From assembly GCA_949361645.1 (NCBI GenBank), contig OX442436.1, forward strand, positions 6,117,981 through 6,181,980: DNA of 64,000 nucleotides. Direction: 5' to 3'. This stretch comes from Spongilla lacustris (taxonomy: Eukaryota; Porifera; Demospongiae; Spongillida; Spongillidae). The position numbers and the translations under genes were made by a program. Shown one piece after another: positions 47,220 through 58,800 of the stretch. Position 1 is the first letter of the stretch. The number at the start of each line of letters is the position of its first letter. The notes under the pieces are model-generated. The model was not told where the DNA came from. It saw only the letters and a program-made list of their open reading frames with translations, and ran no database searches.

Positions 47220-49365
47220 ATTATTTTTAAATTTATTTATTTATTATTATGTATATTTGTATATAATATAGCAGGCATGTAACACAAAAACAGTTCAAAG
47301 GGGCTCGATCCTACTAAGGATGGCCGATGCCACTGATTTTACAAGGCAGGTGTTAAGTCTGCCATACAGGTCATGAATGACGACAGACTTTGGCTTGGAG
47401 CAGGTGATTGCTAGCCACGATGCCAACTGAGCAAAACTCTTCACAGCCTCTTGACCCCACGCACCATAGGTCTCAACAACCAAAGGGATACAAGCCCATC
47501 CTAAATCCTCACACTTGCCATCATTGCGGTTATGCTTCCTTATCTCAGAGGCCTCAGCAGCTACTCCTGAAGATACTCCCGCTTCCGACAAATTAAGTGA
47601 ATTAAGCGGTGAGGTAACTGAAAAGTCAAAAGCTGCAGGCTTGCCTTGTGACCAGTTGTGGACAAGAACATCCGCCGGTCTTGTGTGGTCATGATCTGGA
47701 GTTAGGTTATTTCCTACTTCAACTTTGACACTTAGGTGTGCCAAACGACAAGAATCAGCAAAAACATCCCTCAACAAGTTATGACGATGTACAACATCTC
47801 CCCCTCGTTTGCATGTGGTAGCATGGTGGCCTAGGGGATCTAGGATGGAATCTGGGCAAAGGGAACACTGTGAGCCACCTGAAGTGTCTAAGCCAAGCCA
47901 CCATTTGAGAGCAACATGGTACTGGTTTGGCTCAAAGTGGAGGCCTAGACCTTCTGAGGGGACAACTGAAAGCCACGAGGAAGAATGAGGGGCAGAGATG
48001 GATAGAATGCGTGCCCTATCCGCCACTGATGACACGTTGAAAAGGGCATGGAATTGAAAATCATCCAATTTTGAGGATAGAGCCCTTTGCCTCAAAGGGG
48101 AAGTTAAGATGGAATCCAGAGAAATTAAATCAGAAGGAGCAACACAAGTGTTAAATATCTCAACTGCATGGGCAAGGTGGGTGTGTGATTGGTGGCCATA
48201 CCCTGATGAACAAACAGAGGCAATGTAAGCGGCTGGTGCATGAAGCACAAGAGACCGCAGACCTAAGCCACCTTTACTGAGGCTCAGCTGGGCCTGTTTC
48301 CAGGAGAGGTCTGTCATGTCAACTGATGTACTCTGTGAAAGGCAGTTTCTAATGTCTATGTCAAAAAGCTCAAGTGCCTTGAGAGAGAGGGATGGTGGAG
48401 TTGCCCGAGCCAGATGAGCTAATTTACAGAAGCCACTACAAGTGCGGAGGAGCATCAATGCTACTTGAGGGTCATGTGAGCCTACTTCCTCAAGCTGTAG
48501 CATGAGTTGTTTAGCTAAGTTGTGCTTCTGTGAAATATAGCTGGTACAAAAGTCAAGGTCACCAATGGGAATCCCTAAGATTTCAAGGTTGGGCTGGTGT
48601 GACTGCTTCATTGATGATGGGAATAGGCTTAGGTCACCACAACAAAAAACTTCACACTTAGGAATGTTGATATGGAGGCCCAAGGAAGGACCCTTTTCTT
48701 CTAGAATGGCAAGTACTCTTCTTACCTCTGTGCTGACACCAGCCACAACCCCATCATCCATGTACCAAGCATGGTACAAGAGATGGGCACAGCCTGCATC
48801 AGATGCAATCTCAGCCACCAGAATATTCAACACCAAAGAGAACAAGAGGGGGCCAAGTGGGTCCCCTTGTTGGACACCACACTCTGATGTCAAATTCCCC
48901 ATTTCATGCCACAGAAATGGATGCTGGCTATAACACCAATGAGCCCATGGGTAGAGCTCAGGGAAGTGCTTGGCACACTCCGAGAGGAGAGCCTGACGGG
49001 ACACCATATTAAAGGCATTCTTCATATCCACTTTCAACACTGTAAAGTTCTCTTCTGACCAATGCTCTTCCATAGATGCCCTCAGACCGTGTGCAACCTT
49101 TTCTGCTCCCATAGGACATGCCACCCCAAACTGGTATGGTTGGAAAAATTCAGAAGCCTTAGCCCTCACTAGTGCACACAGACACTTCCCAGTAAGACGG
49201 CGGAGGGCTTCTCCCACCGCGATAGGGCGAATATCCATAGTACAACCTTGCTTAGACTTCACCAACGCTGTGAGGTTACCTCCGGCTAGGAAGGCTGATA
49301 TCATGGGTGGAGCTCTACCAGCAGCAAGGATGTTGACAACTGCTTTTAAAGATTATATTGAATAT
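47220..49365 (-). mobile_element. Non-LTR retrotransposon copy, 5'-truncated, minus strand
   Basis: The element holds the uninterrupted ORF described separately. Its coding sequence runs open upstream of the first Met to about 49350 (VVNILAAGRAPP), where homology to RT stops, so the copy is 5'-truncated as is usual for target-primed reverse transcription. The 3' side is an AT-rich TTATTATT tract at about 47210-47245. It lies next to a plus-strand broken relative and to the duplicated CCDC93 end. Confidence 0.75.
47295..49304 (-). CDS. Reverse transcriptase with zinc knuckle and RLE-like domain
   Basis: The 669-residue frame starts inside the RT domain (DIRPIAVGEALRRLTGK). It has VLKVDMKNAFNMV (first catalytic Asp), GVQQGDPLGPLLFSL and YMDDGVVAG (the catalytic DD pair), then a thumb region. 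The C-terminal half has CSLCPDSILDPLGHHATTC (C-x2-C-x11-H-x4-C knuckle) and RPADVLVHNWSQGKPAAFDF, which has the spacing of the R/KPD-x(12-14)-D core of restriction-like endonucleases in early-branching non-LTR retrotransposons. No stop or frameshift interrupts it. The protein would be incomplete because the element is 5'-truncated. The clade is not assigned. Confidence 0.82.
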   Translation of the reverse strand: MISAFLAGGNLTALVKSKQGCTMDIRPIAVGEALRRLTGKCLCALVRAKASEFFQPYQFGVACPMGAEKVAHGLRASMEEHWSEENFTVLKVDMKNAFNMVSRQALLSECAKHFPELYPWAHWCYSQHPFLWHEMGNLTSECGVQQGDPLGPLLFSLVLNILVAEIASDAGCAHLLYHAWYMDDGVVAGVSTEVRRVLAILEEKGPSLGLHINIPKCEVFCCGDLSLFPSSMKQSHQPNLEILGIPIGDLDFCTSYISQKHNLAKQLMLQLEEVGSHDPQVALMLLRTCSGFCKLAHLARATPPSLSLKALELFDIDIRNCLSQSTSVDMTDLSWKQAQLSLSKGGLGLRSLVLHAPAAYIASVCSSGYGHQSHTHLAHAVEIFNTCVAPSDLISLDSILTSPLRQRALSSKLDDFQFHALFNVSSVADRARILSISAPHSSSWLSVVPSEGLGLHFEPNQYHVALKWWLGLDTSGGSQCSLCPDSILDPLGHHATTCKRGGDVVHRHNLLRDVFADSCRLAHLSVKVEVGNNLTPDHDHTRPADVLVHNWSQGKPAAFDFSVTSPLNSLNLSEAGVSSGVAAEASEIRKHNRNDGKCEDLGWACIPLVVETYGAWGQEAVKSFAQLASWLAITCSKPKSVVIHDLYGRLNTCLVKSVASAILSRIEPL

Positions 49366-49559
49366 CTTTTTCTTTTCTAGTAACTTTACAGGTAGAATCA
49401 GAATAAAAATATACTATCACTAAACATCATTCAAAGGAGGGGAGAGGGTTGGAGGCAAAGTTGCCCAAATGGATGCAGCATTCCCCCTCTGAATGGCCAC
49501 TGAAAACTTTTGCAGGAGGTATGCCAAAGAGCTTTTGTCCCCAGTGGTGTTCACAATGC

Positions 49560-49770
49560 GGTGTTGACCTTGTGGAGAAGCAAAGAGCATACTACAAGAC
49601 AGTCAGGGACTTCCAGGAGGTACACCATATACTTATGTATATTAATGGTGTTTTTAAAACTTAGGAGTGTGGCAAGAATGAAGCTTTGCTTGCCAAGGTG
49701 AAGGCCAAGGCAGGATAGTGGGCTGTGGAAAGGAGAGAAGGACTGTATTGGTGTGTTTTGTCAATGCTAT
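49560..49770 (+). pseudogene. Duplicated last two exons of CCDC93
   Basis: The segment GTTGACCTTGTGGAGAAGCA onward copies the 3' part of CCDC93 exon 22, the intron before the last exon (slightly shortened), the last exon to GGCAGGATAG, and about 45 bases of 3' flank. Differences are few (for example AACATAC to AGCATAC, CCTTG to CTTTG). Because the intron is kept, it is a DNA-level duplication, not a retrocopy. It is about 17 kb from the parent and has no promoter or upstream exons. Confidence 0.9.
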
Positions 49771-50330
49771 GAGTAATGTATAATAGGCTAATAGTAGTTC
49801 CATCTGTCTCGAGTTTGTTTCATGTTTAACAAGTTTAAATCTTAATCTTTATCGCAGTGCGCACATGCATGCGTATATTATATGACACAATGACCTACTT
49901 TGTTATTTTGACTTACCAAACATTATTAAGTGCACCTCTATGTATAATATTAGTTGGACTACATGTGTTAAGGCTTTGGTTAAAGTTGAGCACTAATAAA
50001 TGTCTCTGTATTCAATAGAAACTCAACCGGGACAGTTTTTGTTTTGCACATCCCATTCATTCACATACATTACCGATCGTTTTTATTTTGATCATCGTTG
50101 GAATGCAGAAATTTTGCTCTTATACAATATATGGCTAAAACAAAAGTGATTTGAAAAAAATTGTCAAATCCAGAAATGGCATAGAATATCAATGGTACTA
50201 TACAATAATAGTGTATGTTCCGTAAGGTCTTTAATCTATGGTCCGAGCTCTTGATCTGTCGTTCCCCAGCCTCAATCTGTGATTACATGTTTTGCGCACT
50301 CTTTGTTTTTTTTAAATTTTTTTATTTTTT
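49771..50330. other. Intergenic, no gene seen
   Basis: This is AT-rich sequence with no recognised exon or repeat. It ends at a T-rich tract and a poly-G run (about 50338-50363) that opens the next repeat region. Confidence 0.5.
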
Positions 50331-50738
50331 TGGAGGGAGGGGGGGGGGGGGGGGGGGGGGGGGTGGTTCAACGTTGGCTTCTGGATACCCTAGTTGGGCG
50401 TGGCACGACCTTCGCGTTTGGTCTCCGACTAAATACAATGGTCGGGCCACTCCTAACTATTAGCCGGGTGGGAGGGGCCACCCTCCCCGGGCAGCTCCGC
50501 CTACTCTTTCGCCCCACCCCTTGCCGCACCCTCACCTGTCCCCCTTTGGACCTTTTGCCTTCTGACGTCACAAATTAATTGGTTGTGTTTGACACAACAT
50601 AAGTCCTTATAGGAACTTCACGAAGAAACACAGAAAAGGACGAGATTAATAGTAAATGATTGCCTGACTATATTCCAAAATGAAGTACCTTCGCCAGTTA
50701 CGGTGCAAATGTTACAGGGCTCACAAGTTACCGGAAGT

Positions 50739-50780
<42 letters not shown>

Positions 50781-52345
50781 ATCGACTGCGCGTGTCTCAT
50801 AAAGTCTCATTAGCAACTTCCGCAATGTTTCGCTGCATACAAATCCCTTACAGAACTCCATCGTGAAATACAACAAAAATGAAACGTGTGGTAATTTACT
50901 TCTCAATAAAAATTTACAAGGAAAAGCATGTAGGAGCTATGATGGTGAAGTTACAGTGCATAACATGCTAGTTGATGATAAAATTTTTTGCATCACTTTT
51001 ACATTTGAGTGGACTTTTTAACAACATGGTTTGGGATATTCAAAATCTAATTACAGAATATTGTTTATGCATCATCTGGCATTAAAAGTAAAAAACCACA
51101 ACTGCTCACGCGACTTCCTGATTGCATAGTGTTTCATTTTCAGTAACTACCCTAAATAAGTGGTTTTTAAGGGATTTCTCCACCGTTAAATACTGGATTG
51201 CGCTGAAATTCGGTATGTAAGTGTAGCATGGCCCCTTATCGAAAACTACCGAGTCCGATTTCGAATGCGGGAAACAGTTTCGGTATTGGCATCCTATAAG
51301 GACAGATATTAGAGGGAATTGTGCTTAGTATGGAGTTTCGTTGCGTGCACGATCTGAGGTCCCAGGATCAGCTAGTAGATAGTAAAATGATGGTTGAATC
51401 CAAGGCTATTGCATTCGTGACTTTACTGATGGTTTGGCAGCGAATAGAAAGCCTCTAAGTCGGAGGATGAAAAAAAGTCGGCCATATACAATGAATAACA
51501 TAAAAAAGTTGACGTCATTGTATTTTGTGGGAGTGGTGATCAAGTCGACAACGGTTCTTTTCCTCCTCAGAGGTGCCCAAATAGGTGATGATGCTTTCCT
51601 ACATCTGATTTATCGCCCGCTTGTGGTCTCCAGCAGGGTTTGGTTCTGAAAAGAACGCTACCACTCCCACTTTTCAGCCAATGACGTCAACTCTATAATG
51701 TTATTCATTGTATATGGCCGACTTTTTTTCATCCTCCGACTTAGAGGCTTTCTATTCGCTGCCAAACCATCAGTAAAGTCACGAATGCAACTGCTTTGGA
51801 TTCAACCATCATTTTAATATCTACTAGCTGATCCTGGGACCTCAGATCGCGCACGCAACGAAACTCCATACTAAGCACAATTCCCTCTAAAATCTGTCCT
51901 TATAGGATGCCAATACCGAAACTGTTTCCCGCATTCGAAATCGGACACGGTAGTTTTCGATAAGGGGCCATGCTACACTTACACACCGAATTTCAGCGCA
52001 ATCCAGCATGTAACGGTGGAGAAATCCCTTAAAAACCACTTATTTAGGGTAGTTACTGAAAATGAAACACTATGCAATCAGGAAGTCACGTGAGCAGTTG
52101 TGGTTTTTTACTTTTAATGCCAGATGATGCATAAACAATATTCTGTAATTAGATTTTGAATATCCCAAACCATGTTGTTAAAAAGTCCACTCAAATGTAA
52201 AAGTGATGCAAAAAATTTTATCATCAACTAGCATGTTATGCACTGTATGCCATTTTTAAAGTTGCCCCCCCCCAAAAAAAATTCATGCGTGACGTCAAAG
52301 GCAAAAGGTCCAACATGGATCCGCCCATGCACTGGCCGCTGTCAT
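50331..52345. mobile_element. Composite foldback element with 1.3-kb palindrome
   Basis: A G run with a GC-rich subterminal block (50338-50530) and a hAT-like end near 52318-52337 (complement CAGTGCATGGGCGGATCC) bracket the region. GGACCTTTTGCCTTCTGACG (50548-) recurs inverted at 52290-52311. Inside is the very long inverted repeat listed next. No transposase frame is present, and poly-C/poly-A runs occur at about 50742-50780 and 52264-52280. Confidence 0.5.
50953..52246. repeat. Long inverted repeat, arms ~585 bp, spacer 124 bp
   Basis: Left arm 50953-51536 and right arm 51661-52246 are reverse complements with only scattered differences (for example ATAAAAAAGTT against ATTATAGAGTT), separated by 51537-51660. 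A transcript through it would form a ~580-bp hairpin. The 71-residue frame at 51434 is not convincing as a gene. Confidence 0.92.
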
Positions 52346-52358
52346 ACCCTTGGCTCGG

Positions 52359-52842
52359 CCAGAGATAATATATATTATCTCTGGCTCGTCAACACTGCAT
52401 GGCGCCGATGGCGGTATTCATGGTGTGGGCTATGATTGCCTCAGCTACTGAAATTCAATATCAGAATATACACAACAGCGTGTTATTGCGAAGTTAGCAA
52501 TTTTTTTTGCAAAGGTTCTTCAAACAAAACTATCGACCCAGGAGGATACAGCTATATAGCTGAAAGACAATAATACGGTTACCTGCTGTTGGATATGTTT
52601 CCGAGAATATTAGTTTCCGTACAACTAACGGCAACGGTGATATTTGTATCTCATCTCGGATATGCTCACGGTGAGTACGTGATATGTGCACAAAGAACAC
52701 ATGGAGCATGCATGATCTTACTCGATGATAATTTCGGTACGCCAGAGATCATCTATATATGATCTCAGGGTACGCCATAGATCATCTATATATGATCTCA
52801 GGGTACGCCATAGATATTAGATATCTACTCTAATATCTATGG
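52359..52842. repeat. Cluster of short palindromes
   Basis: CCAGAGATAATATATATTAT and the six following bases form a perfect 26-bp palindrome (52359-52384). Three more imperfect ones lie at 52745-52766, 52779-52798 and 52808-52842, each next to GGTACGCCA. A similar CCATAGATATTTG palindrome occurs at 3554-3582. Confidence 0.75.
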
Positions 52843-55800
52843 GTACGCTAACTGTGTTAAGTTGTACTAGTGTCACCATTTGGTGACAATAAGAAGTTAG
52901 TGTCACCAAATGGTGACACTAAGTTTAATGATATGTAGTTTTATGAAGCAAGCAAGTGTTTAATTACAACTTGCGCAAAATCAGTACACAAATGATTGGA
53001 CAACACAAATACACTTTTTTTTTTTTAACTGATGCAAAGCCAATGATATTATCTTAAATCAAAGTGAAGACAAAAGTTGGAAAGGTATAATGAGGGAAAA
53101 CATTATTCACTAGGCTTCCACAAGGCATCCCACAAAAACCACTGAGGTTTTTTAAGAAAGACTGATCAACCTTTCTCATCATCAGACACTGACTTTCTGC
53201 GTTTCTTTGCAGGAATACCATTATTAATATGCTCTTCCCAGCAGTTACGACCACTAGAATGTCGACAAAATGTACCAGTGTCAACCCCACAATAAGTACA
53301 GTACATATCAGACAAGCTTGTCTCTCTTTCAAGGCCTTTGCGTGAGCACATTACACAGCGCTTCCGTTTATCATGGCCTAAAAATGCTGGTCTGTGCTCA
53401 GTAGATTGAGATAATTTTATTCTTTCTGGTAGCACAATAGTCAATGGGTTCATTAGAAGTGCTTTGGCAAGCATTTGGTGCATCTGTATATGGGTAGTTG
53501 TACTATGTGCCTGTGGAAAGAAGTATGTCATGGTTCGATATATATTTGCATCTATAAGTGACATCATTCCAGAAAATAGAGGAAGGTTAGGACGTTCATG
53601 AACTTTTAAGTGATGTTCCCAGCCATTCTTACCACCACCTACTTTACAGTGATTAAAAGCATCAACTGCTCCATATGAATCATACCATGATTCTACAATA
53701 GCAGGCCTTGGTATTTCTTTCCCACTTTGTCTAATATAAGGTGTCACTGCAGGAGCACAGGAGCTTGCAGTTGAAAGAAGAGTTAACTTGTGGTGAGAGC
53801 TTGACCTCCACTGAACAGCATAAAGAACTGCATCATTATCAAGGATATTGACATGTGCAGAAGCAATTGCACCAGCTTCATTCATGCACCTTGCCTCGAG
53901 ATCTTCTCGAGGGTAGTTTTTGTGGGCAGTCTTCACAACACCAAGGCTGTCTAACCCTCGTCTCTTCAATTCAGTTGCAGTTTTTACAGACTGAAACCAC
54001 GAATCTATGTACACAAGACGATGACTTTCAAAGTAGGGTTCCAACAAACGAAGAGTAGTAGCAGTTGTAGCCCCAAACTCTGCAAAGTATTTCAGCTGTC
54101 GGGTAACCTCTTTTCCCTCGTTTAATTCAAAATTAATACAAATACCACTTTCCTTATCTACAACAGTCCATAACTCATGTCCCCAAGGTTCAGGCTTTCG
54201 CCTAATGTATACAACACAATCAGCTGCTTTAAAATTCTTGTTTCTGATCATTGATTCATCCAAAATAATGTTGCGACCAGGTATCAAGGCACACTGAAAA
54301 CACGTTTTAACAGCCAATAACCATTCACGCCAGTACCTCAACTTATCATTTGGGTGTCCATTGTTTCCAACAGTTAGATACTTACAAATCAGTTCAAACC
54401 TTCTCCACTGGATAAACCGTCCTAAATTAGCTGCAGGGAAGATATCATCACCCATCCAATGCCAATAGCAACGACGACTACCACCCAAAGGGTAGCATAT
54501 CATAAAGCAAATAGCTCCAAGAAAAGTCAGAAATTCGCCAATAGTTAACAGACTTGTCCACTCGTCATCAAGCTCAGCTGCAAAATTCGTCTGAGGAATG
54601 ATGCACTGTTCCGCAAAAGCAATAGGAAAATATTTTGTAAACAAAATCCAAATCAGTGAGGTATCAACAGAGCTGTCGTTATACTGAAGCTCACCACACC
54701 GAAGTTTTGGCTTGATACTGGGGTACATCACCGAGCGGGGATCTTCTAGAATGGGCTCAAAAACCCAAGATAGAACGTTACTACCAGAGGCGTTAGGGTT
54801 AGAACTATCCATTTCTTCCTGCTCTTCTCCTTCCTCCTGTTCAGTCTCATCGTCGCTACCTGAATCACTCCCGCTTACTTGTACTTCTGCCGCTTCCGCA
54901 CGTGACCTCTGGCCTTTCGGTATCTTACGCACAAAATGCCTCTGCCATATCTCATAGCTGTCAGTCAGTACATGAATATGTTTCCTGCCAACTTCCATTT
55001 CTGTACTGTCATAAGGAAAATAGATAACAAAATCGGAGGAATTAATTATCTCTTTCACTTTTCCTAACAGCATAGTGCTCCCTCCACGGGCTCCGAAGTT
55101 GCTCTCGCTCCATTTCTCCACCGCTTTCTCACTGTCAAAAATTTTGGCATAAACCCACACAGAATGGCCAACTCTAACGTCCCGCTTCGACATTCTTTTA
55201 AAAATAGCAAGGGCTGTTTGACCGTAATATGAGTATTAAGATAAAAATGTATTAAATTCACACATAGTTGGTGGGCTATGAATTTCTTATCTATGCACAG
55301 CTTGGAACATGTAAATTTGTCTTGATTGTTTCTGTGTTTCCAATATAGCTAGATGAAATTAAATAGCTTTTAAAGCTGTGAAACAGGGTAAATCCTCTAA
55401 CCGTTAGGTGGACTATAGCTTCAAAATGTCAATCAGAATAGATACTGCATTATATGCGTTACTGATAGGAAGATTTCAACTTTTTTTTTTGATCAAGTTA
55501 TACTTCGTTTATTTACTGTGATAGATAGGAGAGAGCAACTGTCTCAATTTTTGCAGTATAAAAAGTTTATTTAGTAATTGTTGCATGGTATAAGTATGAA
55601 GAACTCAACATTTTCCACATATATAGCATAAATGATAATGAAAAGGTATGCCTTAGTGTCACCAAATGGTGACACTAAGCCCGTACAATTTAACAAACTG
55701 CATGTGAACGTTAACCACTAAATAATCCCCCACATAGGTCAGACTGTTGGGATCACATGGAATGGTATGTTGGTTGCCAACAACAGTCTGGTGTCCCTGT

Positions 55801-58800
55801 CACCAGTTCTACAGAGAGCAAACATTGTACCTGGACCAACATTGTATCCTCTGGTGTGCCAGGGTATAGCAGGAGGACAGTGGTATCAACCAAATGGAGT
55901 TCTCTACCCAACAGTCAACACTACTGGAACTTATGGTCAACTAAATGTGTCAGCAGGAGTACAGCTGTATCGTGGATCTCCCTTTATATTCCCACATGGT
56001 GTTCAATGTTGTACCAATACCACCATCACACTCTGTGTTGGAATGTACACTGATCTCACACTAGCAGCATCATCACTACCTACAACAAGCACCAGCTATA
56101 TGCTCTCTGTAGCAGCCACTTGTAAGTAGAGTGGAAAGTACATCACATGTGTTATGCAAGTGTTGACTCTCCCACAGATGGTCCTAACATCACAGGAGGT
56201 GTCCAGTTTCAGCTGTTGACACCTACAAATGTTGATCCACCAGTGTTCCAGTTGACCTGCACCAGCACTAGTTCTCCTCCTACAACTGTGCAGTGGACCT
56301 TTAATGGAAGTCCAGTCAATGGTCGTACCTCTCAGAGAGTGACAGATGGACCAACATCTACTTACAACAACACCCTGACTGTGACTGGGAGATCACCTGG
56401 GATGTACACATGCAATGTCACCACTACCTGCTCACCAGTGTGTGGAGCTACAGGGTTTACTCTCAATCCAAGATCCACTACCTCATCCCTCAATGTACCA
56501 GGTAAGTACTGCCTATGAAGAGTGTCTTGTACCTATAGACATGTACCTCTATACAGCTCCTCCTGGCCCACCCACTGGTGTCACTGCTGTGCAGTCTGGT
56601 CCCACATCTGTCAATGTCTCTTGGACTGCACCAACCTCAGGTGGTCCAGTGAGCAGATATGATATCTACTATGTGGCTAATGGAGTCCCAAGTACAAGTG
56701 GTGGTTCAACCACTTCTACCTCTTATGTCCTAACCAACCTTCAAGCTGGGGTTCAGTACAACATCTCTGTCATAGCTGTGGGCACTTACCTTGGATCTCA
56801 GATAGTATTGACAGTTTATGTCCCAGGTACACCTGAAGTAGTCCATACTCCCTCCTACCCCACCTATGGTGGTCCATGGGTAGCCATGTTCTCACTGTTC
56901 ATCTCCCTACACAGCATTGGGTAACGTGACCATCACTGGTAGTGGGACAACACCCACTGCTGGGTCACCATACACACTCACCTGCACTGTTCCAGTCATT
57001 GGATGGAATGGAACACTGACCATCCAACTGACAGCTCCAAATGGAGGTGTGCTCACCAGCAATGTGGTATCAGCTAGTCCAGGGAAGAACTACACACTCC
57101 AGTGGCCATTCTCCCCTCTCCACACATCTGATGGAGGACAGTACTCTTGTGTGGTGTCATCACCTGGACTGATCACTGTAAATACATCATCCATTCTATA
57201 TGTGACAAGTGAGTACCAACAACATGGATGTAGCACATGTGAACTAAGGGTTGTCTTTGCCTAGTCCCCAGCCCCAGAACAGTGCTCACACCCACCCCAA
57301 CACTACCAGTTCCCCTTGGAGCCGATGTCAACCTGACATGTGATGTCCAGTTGGACCCATCAGTAGACATACCAGTGACTGTGGTCATAACATGGTTTGG
57401 ACCAGGAGGGATCTTGCAGAATGGTTCTGATACCATGATAGGCACAGCAGAGTACCTGAGCACACTGATGTTGACTTCACTGCTAACAGAAGAGGCTGGG
57501 AACTACACCTGTTCAGTGACAGTCACTCCAAGCAATTCTCCATATGTCATACCATTAACACAAAACACCACCACTCAAGGTAATAATACAATTAGCTATT
57601 ACATGTTATCTAATAATCTCACTCCCACTAGTCTCCATTCACGTGGTCACCATTACATCACCAAACACACCACTGGTGGCAGGACAGAGCTACACCTTGT
57701 ACTGCAATGGTACTGTTCTAGGAAACCTCTCCCTCACTCCTGTGGTGACATGGAGCAACTCAAATGGAGTGGTTACCAGTGGAAATGGCATAACTGTATC
57801 CAATGGTAACCTCACATTTAACCCTCTCCACACCTCTCATGGAGGACAGTACACCTGTCAGTCTACCCTTACTACATTCAACTCAATCACCACATCAAAC
57901 ACACAGCTTACTGTTCAAGGTAATTAAATCTATACCCACACTGTTCCTAAATGTTTGTGGCTTACATTTAATGGAATGGTGTCCCACACAGTAGGATAGT
58001 TTAAAATTTACATGAAATGTGGAATGTGGTGCAATGGTATTCTATTGTAAAAATATGAATGTACATGTTTCAGTGAGTATCGTATTAACTATCCCTCAGT
58101 CCCTCCACCCACTGTAACCATCACTGCTGTCACCAATCAAGTTGTCATTGCTGGAAGCAACATCACCCTGACCTGTAATATCCAGTTGGACCCATCAGTG
58201 GACAGTACAGTGATGGTGAACAGTACATGGACTGCACCAGGGGGAGCTACCCTCAGTGGTAGTAATCCTTCATGGACTGGATCATCCTACCAGAGCACAC
58301 TGATGTTGACTTCCCTGGGGACTGGAAATGCTGGGAACTATACCTGTGGGGCATCAGTCACTCCCACTAACACACAGTACATCACTGGACCAATGGGAAG
58401 GAACACCTCCATTTTGGGTACATTTTATATAGCCCGTGTATAAGTGAAGTACTTGTATGTAGTAGATTAAGGTCCTTCTGACACTTCCCTTAAAGCATGG
58501 AAGGCCTATAGTTGACACAAGCCATGTGCACGTAATGTAGAATCTAGCAAAGATCATAACAGAAACATTAATAAGCCACCTTGTAGACTAATAATATTAC
58601 ATGGTAAATTTATACTTTAGTTCAGACCACAAGTATTATATGATGGTGGTATTGGCTGCATTACACAAGTTGGCTGCATGGGCACAAAATATGAATTACC
58701 ATTTCAGTTATAACTAACCTTTACCATCAAATACTATGTTCAGTGCAATAAACCTCAGTTATGCAAACAAATGAAAAATCTGTCTCACGTTTAGGCAAGC

